NCBI GenBank assembly: GCA_013041835.1
Contig: JABDRH010000021.1
Coordinates: 1-15,932, forward strand
Source: Desulfatitalea sp.
GTDB taxonomy: Bacteria > Desulfobacterota > Desulfobacteria > Desulfobacterales > Desulfosarcinaceae
DNA length: 15,932 bases
Reading direction: 5' to 3'
This document shows, piece by piece, positions 1 to 6,391 of this stretch; position 1 is the stretch's first letter; the number at the start of each line of letters is the position of its first letter. The notes under the pieces are model-generated. The model ran no database searches. It was not told where the DNA came from and saw nothing but the letters and a program-made list of their open reading frames with translations. The position numbers and the translations under genes are program-made.

Positions 1-2085
1 GCTGGCCCCGGCGGCCTGTTGGGCCTGTGCGTGAACGCGGGAGGCTTGGGCGCGACCGCCCAGCGCCTCGCCATAGGCATCGATGAAATGTCGACGCGGT
101 TGCGCGGCGATTTCCTGGGCCGAGCGCATTCCCGTTCCCACAAGGACCGCCACCTCCTCGGCATGGTGGGTCACGCGACTGACCCGCTCGACGGCTTCAA
201 CCTCTTCGATGACAAATTCAGCCTCGATGGTCTCGTAGCCTTCGAGCAGATCTGGATCTTGCAAGGCCCGCTCGCGAATCGACGCGCTGAGCAGGTCGTG
301 GCGCGGCACACGCTCGAGCAAACGGTGCGCGCCTTCACTCAGGACTTCAGATTGATGCAGCGCCTTGCGAATGAACCTGCTGGGAAATGCTTCTTCCAGA
401 GTATCGCGTATGGCTTCGGCTCGGACCGCGACCCAATCGTGTTCCGCTTGTTCGTCATCATCGGCATCATCATCCGCGTCCGTGGCCTCATCGAACGCAT
501 CATCGTCGTCAGGCACATCTTCATCGTCATCGAATGCTTCATATTCTTCTTCGAATTCTTCTTCAAATTCGGCTTCCAAAATATGCGAATCGGTATCGAT
601 GTCGAACGCCTGCCCGGACCCTTCGTATGCGCCTTGACCCATCGGTGCGGCCACCGATGCCATTTGCGACACATCCGGTACCGCCCCATCCGATACATAT
701 ACGGATTCGAGGATCTGGCACCAGTCATCCAAATCAAACTCGGCAAGGTCTTCGAGCATTTGCCAACGCCCCTGTTTACGCAACGATAACACCTTGCGGA
801 CCAGTGCCGACTCCGCGCCGAGCAGGCCACCGATGTCGATGGCCATTTCCAGCGCGGACCGGACCTGTTCATCCACCGCCTCCTGCCCGCCGTCTCCGGC
901 GACCAGGCTCTCCCAGAACTCCGTGGCGCCGGCGCTTCGTGCCTGGTAGCGCCCGAGGATTGTGCGGGTCACTTCGCGCGGCAGGTCGGCGGATGCGATC
1001 AATTCGCCAAGGCCGGCGCCCATGGACGACGGGCCGGTTTCCAGAACGCGGTCCAGCACCCGTTCGGAAAGCTGCGCCAGCAGGGACGCGACGCCTTGAA
1101 CCTGTGTTTCATTGACGATCCCATCGTCGATGGCCGCTGTGATCGTGGCATGCAGCTCGGCCAGGGGGACATCGATCAGGTCCGCCAGCTCCACCGACAT
1201 GCCATTGCCGCCCAATGCATAGAACATCGGCGCGGGCAGACCGGTTTCCACTGCAAGCGCCCGCACCCGCTGCAACAATGCAAGCCTTTCCGGCTCCACA
1301 TCGATCTCATCGGCCAGCTCGAACAAGTCATCGGCAGACAGGTCGTCGAGGATCGCCGGCCCCTCCTCGATCTCACCAAACATGCGGTCTTCGAGCAGTT
1401 CGTATTCGCAGGGGTTTTCTTTGCCGCCAGGCATGTGCAGATCAACGCGTGCCCGTCGGCGGGTCATGTCGACAGGTGACGACTCGATCAGCAGTGTATC
1501 ATCGGGTCCCACCAGTTGGAGGACCAGACGCGTCTCCGACGCAGGCGACCCGTGATGGAATGGATCGTATTGCAATTTGAACACGCCGCCGCGGTCCACC
1601 GGCGTCTCACCAACGAACGCCTGGGCGAGCGCATGCTCGGCACCGTCACTGCCGAGGGAATACGCAACGCCTCGAATGTTCGCGCCTTCAATAATCGGCC
1701 CCCAGATACGTCCGTGGACTTCATGGGGTTCATGAGATGCATCAGCCGCCGCGTCACTTGGATACTGATGTGACATCGCAATGGGAACGAAGAACTGTAT
1801 GGGCACGGGTCCATGATCGACCGATAACTCCCGAACCTCGGTCAGGATCAAATCGCCGCGGTCGTATATACGAAATTCGAAACGGACAATGCCCTCCTGG
1901 ACATCGCACTCGGGTATGAGCGGCAGGGCCGAAACAAACCGGCCCTGGGCATCACTCTGGCTTTCGGCCAACGGTTTGAGTTCATCCTCACCCAGGCACC
2001 AGGTTTCAATGCGAAGATCAGCGAGACCGGTTGCCGCCTCACTGCCGATGATTTGTCCTTCAACTAAAACCGACTGCGGTAACAT
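1..2085 (-). CDS. Tc toxin A-subunit-like large protein, N-terminal part (runs off the left edge)
   Basis: The minus strand is open from ATG at 2085 to base 1 without a stop, giving 695 residues. Residues about 6-100 and 125-215 look like two carboxypeptidase-regulatory/transthyretin-like beta domains: each opens with a V-x-G-x-I strand and has a D-x-x-G-x-F turn. From about 255 onward the protein is alpha-helical, with segments typical of Tc toxin A/VRP1-type proteins: LPAPMFYAL, a FWESL segment, LGAESALVRK, LEEAFPSRF, and a segment near the end, TGMRSAQEIAAQPRRHFIDAYG. Residues about 501-550 form a strongly acidic insert. No signal peptide is seen. Family members usually run to well over 1,000 residues, so most of the protein lies outside. 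An in-frame ATG at 2109 is an alternative start; neither start has a strong ribosome site. It lies downstream of the peptidoglycan-enzyme gene on the same strand. The family call rests on remembered motif patterns, not on a search. Confidence 0.6.
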   Translation of the reverse strand, partial: MLPQSVLVEGQIIGSEAATGLADLRIETWCLGEDELKPLAESQSDAQGRFVSALPLIPECDVQEGIVRFEFRIYDRGDLILTEVRELSVDHGPVPIQFFVPIAMSHQYPSDAAADASHEPHEVHGRIWGPIIEGANIRGVAYSLGSDGAEHALAQAFVGETPVDRGGVFKLQYDPFHHGSPASETRLVLQLVGPDDTLLIESSPVDMTRRRARVDLHMPGGKENPCEYELLEDRMFGEIEEGPAILDDLSADDLFELADEIDVEPERLALLQRVRALAVETGLPAPMFYALGGNGMSVELADLIDVPLAELHATITAAIDDGIVNETQVQGVASLLAQLSERVLDRVLETGPSSMGAGLGELIASADLPREVTRTILGRYQARSAGATEFWESLVAGDGGQEAVDEQVRSALEMAIDIGGLLGAESALVRKVLSLRKQGRWQMLEDLAEFDLDDWCQILESVYVSDGAVPDVSQMASVAAPMGQGAYEGSGQAFDIDTDSHILEAEFEEEFEEEYEAFDDDEDVPDDDDAFDEATDADDDADDDEQAEHDWVAVRAEAIRDTLEEAFPSRFIRKALHQSEVLSEGAHRLLERVPRHDLLSASIRERALQDPDLLEGYETIEAEFVIEEVEAVERVSRVTHHAEEVAVLVGTGMRSAQEIAAQPRRHFIDAYGEALGGRAQASRVHAQAQQAAGAS

Positions 2086-2170
2086 GGCTTTTAATGTCCT
2101 AACCGGCATATTTTGGCCGTAAAACGTGGCGACCCCGAAAGGATCACGCTTCCATCCCTATTTCAGCAAA

Positions 2171-2368
2171 CTATATACCGGACAAAGGTGCATACGGCTG
2201 CTTCAGCGCCGGGTTGCCGCACGCACCGGATGTGCTTCCACCCCACAACACCTGGATGGCATTGCGAAAGACAGGGACCTTGCGATTCAAGTTATCGATG
2301 ACGATCCGCCGCTGGTCGCGCCGGCAGGTCCGCAACCGTTCTTTACAAAGGTGCCTATTGGTATTCAT
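2171..2368 (-). CDS. Doubtful small basic ORF, 65 aa
   Basis: The ATG at 2368 lies inside the last codons of the preceding gene, overlapping its stop by 14 bases in another frame. It would encode a basic peptide rich in Arg and Lys, with a central IVIDNLNRKVPVF stretch and no recognised domain. A GGGAACGG stretch about 5 bases upstream could serve as a ribosome site, and codons in the middle mostly end in G or C as in its neighbours. It could be a translationally coupled small gene filling the gap before the Tc-like gene, or chance. Function unknown. Confidence 0.25.
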   Translation of the reverse strand: MNTNRHLCKERLRTCRRDQRRIVIDNLNRKVPVFRNAIQVLWGGSTSGACGNPALKQPYAPLSGI

Positions 2369-3785
2369 AGATCCGTTCCCGGCGCGGTGATGGGGTCGAT
2401 CCAGCTTGTGGTACGGATTGCCGACGAATCATATCAAAGCCGAATGCGCGCGCTACCGAAGGTGTGACGACACCGTCGGCCGCGCCGTTGTCCTGTGCCT
2501 GCTGCCATTGAATATACGCCATGGTCGTACCCGGCCCCATGTCACCGTCGACCCTGCCGGTATAGCTTCCGCCGCGGCTCAGGCCCATTTGCAGCGCGCT
2601 GACCGCCGGGCCCCGGGCGCCGAAACGCAACCGGTGCAAAGGCGAACGGTGACCGGTACTGACAAGCCGCGCTTCTCTGCCGGTCAACAATACGTAAACA
2701 AAGCGGTCTTGAAACCGGTCGCGATTGTTGTCCGGATCCAGTCCCGCCCGTTGGCGAAAGGTCGCCCAACTGCCGGTGTGCCGGCTATTGGTGAAATTCC
2801 CCGACACGGTCTGGCAACCTGCAGAGGAAAACTCGGCGAATGAGGGATTAAAGCCCGGATGGATGTTATCCGCCGGACTGCAGCGGTCCCACAGGTCGGT
2901 CGTCTCGTAGATCAGGTTGTTATTGGATCGCAGCACGACGACTTGCCCGCCCAATATGAACGCACCGTCCACCGCGCGGTGGCGCCCGACGGTATACAAG
3001 TACCTTCCGGTGGGCAACAGATTGGCCCTTTGCCCGCCATGCCGGGCTTGCAAGCACATATAGCCCCAATTGGGCACGGTGGCGCCCGTGAATACCGCGA
3101 TTTGATGGGTGGATCTTTTCCAGACCCCCAGCACGCAGTGAAATCCAAAATGATCGGGCAGGTCCTCGCTGAGTTGCACCGAATTGACAAACGCCCCATC
3201 CGAAGCGCCGCTGACGATTTTGCACCCGCGCAGGCCAAACAAAACCTGATCCTGACCACCGGAGACATCAAAGTGATTGAACCCGCACAGCCGCTGTAAA
3301 TGCTGCGCGGTAAAGGAAAAGGCCTGGGATACGCCGGCAACGTTCAAATGCCGATAATCGATGGAAACGTTGTCGGCCGCCCAGCGGGCGTCGTTGGCCG
3401 TATGACGCGTGCATCTGCCCCATCGGCGGGCGGGCGGGGCCTCGGCGGGCACGAAATCTTCTTCACTGTACCAGTCGTTTTCGTCGAGATATTCGGTATC
3501 CGTATAGCCCTGCTGGCCTTCCGTGGGTGTTGCGCCGCCACCTGTTCCCGGCGGCGCAGGCGCGGAAGGATGACCGGGTGATATCCTTAAACGTTCCAGT
3601 TCACGCCATGTCGCCGGGCCGATCTTGCCATCCCACTGATCGGACTGGCCGGGAAACACGCAACGCTGGAACATCCGAGTCGCCTTCTCGGTATTGAGCC
3701 CGAAGCGACAGTCCACCCCAACGGATCTTGGGTCAGGCTTGCCCGGATACGCTGAATCGCCGCCATATCGACCCCGGCAGCGCAA
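2355..3785 (-). CDS. C-terminal half of frameshifted peptidoglycan-active protein: PG-binding, YkuD-like domain, PG-binding
   Basis: This 476-residue frame completes the M23 gene upstream. The real coding content starts near residue 24; the first 23 residues are the wrong-frame reading of the M23 gene's end. Residues about 24-66 finish a peptidoglycan-binding domain (FGLNTEKATRMFQ, then WDGKIGPATW). An acidic Pro-rich linker follows (80-125). A central domain includes LLPTGRYLYTVG (256-267), NIHPGF (307-312) and SSAGCQTV (320-327). This order of PTG, His and S-x-G-C resembles YkuD L,D-transpeptidases, with Cys324 as presumed nucleophile and His309 as partner; that assignment is inference. Residues 388-452 are a second peptidoglycan-binding domain (FGARGPAVSALQ, then VDGDMGPGT). 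The domain set suggests cell-wall cross-link cutting or remodelling. Whether it is translated independently is doubtful because no convincing ribosome site precedes 3785. Confidence 0.65.
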   Translation of the reverse strand: MRCRGRYGGDSAYPGKPDPRSVGVDCRFGLNTEKATRMFQRCVFPGQSDQWDGKIGPATWRELERLRISPGHPSAPAPPGTGGGATPTEGQQGYTDTEYLDENDWYSEEDFVPAEAPPARRWGRCTRHTANDARWAADNVSIDYRHLNVAGVSQAFSFTAQHLQRLCGFNHFDVSGGQDQVLFGLRGCKIVSGASDGAFVNSVQLSEDLPDHFGFHCVLGVWKRSTHQIAVFTGATVPNWGYMCLQARHGGQRANLLPTGRYLYTVGRHRAVDGAFILGGQVVVLRSNNNLIYETTDLWDRCSPADNIHPGFNPSFAEFSSAGCQTVSGNFTNSRHTGSWATFRQRAGLDPDNNRDRFQDRFVYVLLTGREARLVSTGHRSPLHRLRFGARGPAVSALQMGLSRGGSYTGRVDGDMGPGTTMAYIQWQQAQDNGAADGVVTPSVARAFGFDMIRRQSVPQAGSTPSPRRERIYEYQ

Positions 3786-4924
3786 CGGTAAGTTCCGGTC
3801 GTCAAGCCGTTCAGAAAGCGGTTGAGCAATATCTGTGCGTCGCCTACCGTTGGGTTGCGTGAATATTGTGGGTCGGAACCTTTATATACCAGCGGGTGCA
3901 GACCGCGTCCCTGTGGATCGGGAACGGCCGCGGGCGGCCCTTCACCGGGGCGGCAGTTGTGGACAACACTGCCGCCGGCGCTCCGCGCCGGCGCCGGCAC
4001 CGGCACCGGTGTTGATGGGTGGGCGCCGCCGGCCGGGCGCGGCAGGCCCTGCTCCTGAAGGGCCAGCAGCAAGCGGGTAGGGTTTAATACCTGCGTCGGC
4101 CGCGTTCGTCCTTTCATCCAGCGATACGTGCGTGTTGCCCCCGTCGTATAGGTTTCAAAATGGACCATGGATGAACCGCCCGGGTTCCTGCCCACACGAC
4201 CGATGACCTGTCCGGCAGTGACATTCGATCCCACCGAAAGACGATTTCTGCTCAGAGAATCCGGCGCGACTTCGCCGTAGTTGACGACAACCTGCGCATG
4301 TTGCACCAGCAAAGCCCAACTGGTTTTGTTCTCCCCGCAACAAAAGGGAAAAAAGCGCACAATGCGGCCGTCTTCGATGGCCACCACCGGATCGCCGAAA
4401 CGGCCGAACAGGTCAATACCGATATGATAGCGTCCGCCCCCGCTTCGGTTCGCACCAAAGCTGCGCGCCGGACGGCCGATCCAGGCGCCATCGACCGTCC
4501 GGTATGATACGAGGCGGCCCTGGGAAGCGCTGGTCATGATCGGCCAATGCCCGGTGCCGGATAACAGCGGGGCAAACGGCGCGCCGGCGCTGTTGGGGGA
4601 TGGATCCGGTTCGACAAATTCCGCATCGAATGCCGGCCAGGCCTCTTCGTCATCCAGGGGAAGGCCATGGTCATAGGCTTGCTCGCTTTGTTCCGCACCC
4701 CACAAAGACGGCTGGGCACCGCACCCTTCAGCCCGCTCAAAAGGCGCGCGCCGTGGCGAGGCCGCACGACGCACAGACGTAAACCGGCTGCGCTCACCGC
4801 GCAATGGGCGCCTGGGTCCCGCCTGCCCCAACAGGTCGCGGTAGAACAACTCCGCCTCGAGGACTTCGGTCCGGGATATCGGCCTTGGTGTCGCCAGCCT
4901 TCTTTGTATGCCTTTTCGCCGCAT
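3587..4924 (-). CDS. M23-family peptidase domain protein, N-terminal half of a frameshifted gene
   Basis: The start ATG at 4924 has an excellent ribosome site (GGAGG at 4930-4934, 5-base spacing). Residues 1-130 are polar, with a basic first 70 residues and an acidic 95-110 stretch; there is no signal peptide. The M23/LytM core spans about 145-290: HIGID gives zinc ligands His167 and Asp171, and MVHFE (253-257) gives His255. The usual HxH is MxH here, so the first His, normally catalytic, is Met253, and the usual Tyr-x-His is YGEV. Activity may therefore differ from that of a standard endopeptidase, or the domain may act only in binding. A Pro-rich linker (297-340) leads to the first half of a peptidoglycan-binding domain (357-403). 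After about residue 403 the frame is lost at the C run 3716-3719, and the last ~42 residues are out-of-frame sequence. Restoring one base gives a single 856-residue protein ending at 2355. Confidence 0.75.
   Translation of the reverse strand: MRRKGIQRRLATPRPISRTEVLEAELFYRDLLGQAGPRRPLRGERSRFTSVRRAASPRRAPFERAEGCGAQPSLWGAEQSEQAYDHGLPLDDEEAWPAFDAEFVEPDPSPNSAGAPFAPLLSGTGHWPIMTSASQGRLVSYRTVDGAWIGRPARSFGANRSGGGRYHIGIDLFGRFGDPVVAIEDGRIVRFFPFCCGENKTSWALLVQHAQVVVNYGEVAPDSLSRNRLSVGSNVTAGQVIGRVGRNPGGSSMVHFETYTTGATRTYRWMKGRTRPTQVLNPTRLLLALQEQGLPRPAGGAHPSTPVPVPAPARSAGGSVVHNCRPGEGPPAAVPDPQGRGLHPLVYKGSDPQYSRNPTVGDAQILLNRFLNGLTTGTYRCAAGVDMAAIQRIRASLTQDPLGWTVASGSIPRRRLGCSSVACFPASPISGMARSARRHGVNWNV
3716..3719 (-). 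other. Frameshift point in a C4/G4 run
   Basis: On the minus strand the codons read CCG TTG GGG TGG. One extra G would read TTG GGG GTG GAC TGT CGC and join the first half of the peptidoglycan-binding domain to its second half (LTQDPLGVDCRFGL). The homopolymer location suggests a sequencing or assembly error, or a recent one-base deletion. A programmed -1 shift is less likely, because no slippery heptamer with following structure was noticed. Confidence 0.7.
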
Positions 4925-4965
4925 GGTGACCTCCGTTGTCGTTTTACACGATAAAGATAGCTTGC

Positions 4966-4983
4966 AAAACGGGGCGAACCCCG
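4966..4983 (-). terminator. Leader hairpin with UUCG loop and U-run (attenuator-like)
   Basis: On the minus strand a 5-base-pair CGGGG/CCCCG stem closes a TTCG tetraloop and is followed by TTTT, about 40 bases before the M23 gene start. It is short for a terminator but is well placed to attenuate transcription or protect the mRNA. Confidence 0.35.
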
Positions 4984-4998
4984 CATGCTACGGTTCAT

Positions 4999-5018
4999 TC
5001 GATGCGATCACGCATCGA
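4999..5018. repeat. 20-base perfect palindrome in the M23 gene leader
   Basis: Arms TCGATGCG and CGCATCGA are separated by ATCA. It sits between the predicted sigma-54 start point (about 5044) and the M23 gene, so it could be an operator or an RNA hairpin. Confidence 0.5.
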
Positions 5019-5054
5019 TACGGTCTTTGCGTCTTTATATCTTTGTGTATTAGC

Positions 5055-5071
5055 AGCAACTCATGTGCCAA
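5055..5071 (-). promoter_or_regulatory. Sigma-54 (RpoN) -24/-12 promoter
   Basis: The minus strand reads TTGGCACATGAGTTGCT. This matches the consensus YTGGCACGNNNNTTGCW at every fixed base except one (A for G), and the GG and GC dinucleotides are exactly 10 bases apart. The predicted start is near 5044, giving a leader of about 120 bases to the M23 gene. It would require an ATP-dependent enhancer-binding activator. Confidence 0.6.
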
Positions 5072-5087
5072 AGGCGATATTCGGCTA

Positions 5088-5100
5088 CAATGCACTGATT
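5088..5100 (-). promoter_or_regulatory. IHF-like site between promoter and upstream repeats
   Basis: The minus strand reads AATCAGTGCATTG, one mismatch from WATCAANNNNTTR, at about -44 to -56 of the predicted sigma-54 start. This is where a DNA-bending site is often found in sigma-54 promoters. The motif is degenerate and could be chance. Confidence 0.3.
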
Positions 5101-5155
5101 TTATTGCTATTTCAATTATGATTAGAAGTAAGGCGGGTTAAAATGGACCCAATGA

Positions 5156-5198
5156 AAAAATGTCCGTCTTTGCTGCTATAAAAACGCCAGTCTTTGCT
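5156..5198 (-). repeat. Tandem 19-base direct repeats, candidate activator sites
   Basis: Copies at 5180-5198 and 5156-5174 match at 16 of 19 bases and share AGCAAAGAC followed by a T-run on the minus strand. Their period is 24 bases. Their centres lie about 121 and 145 bases upstream of the predicted sigma-54 start, within the usual range for enhancer-binding activator sites. Confidence 0.4.
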
Positions 5199-5487
5199 AA
5201 TACCTCATAAACAGCGCATTTTCAGTCAACACAGAGCAATCAAATACTGGGTCATTCTCTACCCGAATGATTGCGCCTTTTATGACCGAATGAATTGTGG
5301 CTTGCAGCGGCGGCAGGCGTTTCAGGATGCCATCCACGGTCACCCTGTCGCCCATGCGATCCCGGTTGGGATATGAGACGCTAAACAGGTCGGAACGTGC
5401 CGGTTGCTTGGCCGGCACTTTTATTTGAGATAGCAATCTAAAGACCCCTGTGGCGGCCACTTTCGGCTGGGTTGGGGAGTAGCCCAT
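5197..5487 (-). CDS. Doubtful 96-aa ORF, possibly a truncated gene remnant
   Basis: Residues about 40-85 look coding: codons mostly end in G or C, and there is a GDRVTVDGILKRLPPLQ segment that could belong to an OB-like beta barrel. The first ~35 residues are read through one arm of the 99-base palindrome (5425-5523) and through a GC hairpin (5397-5418), and ATG 5487 has no ribosome site. This suggests the 3' end of an older gene whose front was lost when the palindrome formed. Function unknown. It lies between the small exported protein gene and the sigma-54-controlled gene on the same strand. Confidence 0.3.
   Translation of the reverse strand: MGYSPTQPKVAATGVFRLLSQIKVPAKQPARSDLFSVSYPNRDRMGDRVTVDGILKRLPPLQATIHSVIKGAIIRVENDPVFDCSVLTENALFMRY
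5397..5425 (+). terminator. GC hairpin followed by a T-rich stretch (plus direction)
   Basis: The 7-base-pair stem GTGCCGG/CCGGCAC with an 8-base loop is followed by TTTTATTT on the plus strand. No plus-strand gene precedes it, so any role as a terminator of plus-strand transcripts is uncertain. Confidence 0.3.
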
Positions 5488-5523
5488 TGCTTTGCCACGG
5501 AGGTCTTTAGATTGCTATCTCAA
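5425..5523. repeat. 99-base near-palindrome with 21-base perfect arms
   Basis: Bases 5426-5446 are the exact reverse complement of 5502-5522. After a one-base mismatch the pairing continues with mostly complementary bases to 5454/5494, leaving a loop of about 39 bases that can form a small GGCT/AGCC hairpin. The last codons and stop of the exported-protein gene lie inside one arm. There is no T-run after it, so it is not a standard terminator. It may be a small mobile palindromic element or an inverted duplication. Confidence 0.75.
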
Positions 5524-5832
5524 CTGTACTGTCACATCTCCCACGGTGATGCTGGTTGCCATCAATTTGATCGTACCGTCAGAGCAGGTGAACTCATATG
5601 CTGTGAGGGACACGGTTTCTCCGACCTCAAGGCAAATGCCATATTGGTTACACAAATAATTGAACTTTATACCGTAAACCTCGGTCCCATCGACATCAAC
5701 CATGTTGGGATGGGTTGAAATCGCGGCGATTACACCTGATACTTCCGTTGTGTCTGCGCTGACGTTCTGTGCTGTAATAAAACATACTGCCACGGCGAAG
5801 ATGATAAATAGGTTCTTAAGTACACGTGTCAT
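5515..5832 (-). CDS. Small exported protein of unknown function, 105 aa
   Basis: ATG 5832 is preceded by AAGGAGA with 6-base spacing. Residues 1-26 are a clear Sec signal peptide: a basic start (MTRVLKN), a hydrophobic core (LFIIFAVAVCFI) and a likely cut after NVSA. The mature part is about 79 residues with alternating strands (VSGVIAAI, VDVDGTEVYGI, VGETVSLTAYE, IKLMATSITVG) and three Cys, suggesting a small beta barrel of OB type in the periplasm or outside. I recognise no named family. The stop codon lies inside the 99-base palindrome. Upstream (5908-5938) is an 8-base inverted repeat, ATTTAATG/CATTAAAT, with a 15-base spacer that could be an operator. Confidence 0.7.
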   Translation of the reverse strand: MTRVLKNLFIIFAVAVCFITAQNVSADTTEVSGVIAAISTHPNMVDVDGTEVYGIKFNYLCNQYGICLEVGETVSLTAYEFTCSDGTIKLMATSITVGDVTVQLR

Positions 5833-6220
5833 GTGCTTTCTCCTTTTAATAAATGATGTTTCCGCAATACTTGACTACCCCCTAAGAATTCTTCCCAGCT
5901 CTTTCGAATTTAATGCAGTTAACGATACGTCATTAAATCGCTGTGGTAAATCAGAGGATACCCGATTTGCTTGTCGGTTTTTTTTCCTTCTCTTTGTGAG
6001 TATTTGCCTTACAAGATGTTCCTATTGACGGGTGCGGCCATCCATTTTCACAAGGTGGCGCGGTGGATGCCATTGTCAATACCGATTGTGCAATCGGGTA
6101 ATTCTCAGGTTTAATTTTGTGTGCCAATACATTGGGCATCGCCAAAGGCCGCGCGGAGGACTCCGATGGGATTGAAATTGAGACCAACTATTTTATTGAA
6201 CAAGAGGACGGTGTCCAATG
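5833..6220. other. Intergenic stretch without a supported gene
   Basis: This 388-base stretch is AT-rich near the exported-protein gene and holds the ATTTAATG/CATTAAAT inverted repeat at 5908-5938. Toward 6130-6220 the plus strand has a short coding-like stretch with no start codon or ribosome site. No complete gene, RNA or repeat array is supported. Confidence 0.5.
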
Positions 6221-6250
6221 CAAAAAGGGTTGTGCCGATCGGCACAACCC
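6221..6250 (-). terminator. Rho-independent terminator after tRNA-Gln
   Basis: A perfectly self-complementary 24-base segment (6227-6250, arms GGGTTGTGCCGA) is followed on the minus strand by TTTTT. It begins 12 bases past the tRNA 3' end. Confidence 0.85.
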
Positions 6251-6262
6251 CTTGATTTTAGT

Positions 6263-6336
6263 TGGCTGAGGGACCAGGATTCGAACCTGGGCTGACGGAG
6301 TCAGAGTCCGTAGTCCTACCACTAGACGATCCCCCA
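6263..6336 (-). tRNA. tRNA-Gln (anticodon CUG)
   Basis: The 74-base minus-strand gene has a 7-base acceptor stem (TGGGGGA with TCCCTCA, one G-U pair), a discriminator G and an encoded CCA. The anticodon arm ACGGA-CTCTGAC-TCCGT places CTG at 34-36, reading the Gln codon CAG. The T arm contains GGTTCGAATCC. It follows gltX on the same strand but is separated from it by a terminator. Confidence 0.95.
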
Positions 6337-6352
6337 GCAGGATGGCTCCGTT

Positions 6353-6379
6353 CTTATAAAAAATGACCCCCGGAGTCAA
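6353..6379 (-). promoter_or_regulatory. Candidate sigma-70 promoter of tRNA-Gln
   Basis: TTGACT (6374-6379) and TATAAG (6353-6358) each match the consensus at 5 of 6 bases, but the spacer is only 15 bases. Transcription would begin about 10 bases before the tRNA 5' end. It overlaps the gltX terminator. Confidence 0.4.
6358..6378 (-). terminator. Rho-independent terminator of gltX
   Basis: A 6-base-pair hairpin (TGACTC with GGGTCA, one wobble pair) and a TTTTTT run lie about 105 bases past the gltX stop. Another 10-base-pair stem at 6392-6414 precedes it. Confidence 0.6.
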
Positions 6380-6391
6380 GGCTTTCATTGC

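Noticed and set aside
19..789. Plus-strand open frame of 256 codons
   Set aside because: It is the antisense reading, in the same codon register, of the longer Tc-like gene; its low-complexity Phe/Ile stretch is the complement of the acidic Glu/Asp insert.
387..1115. Plus-strand open frame of 242 codons rich in Pro, Arg and His
   Set aside because: Composition is typical of an out-of-frame GC-rich shadow, and it lies inside the coding minus strand.
5130..5160. Possible insertion-sequence end (GGTTAAAATGGACCC)
   Set aside because: No matching second end or transposase remnant in the window.
5455..5500. Cyclic-di-GMP riboswitch-like words (GGCAAAGC, GAAAG) in the palindrome loop on the minus strand
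   Set aside because: Only scattered words match; the conserved arrangement of the riboswitch core is missing.
5951..6187. 78-codon minus-strand ORF
   Set aside because: No ribosome site and no recognisable pattern; likely chance in an AT-rich gap.
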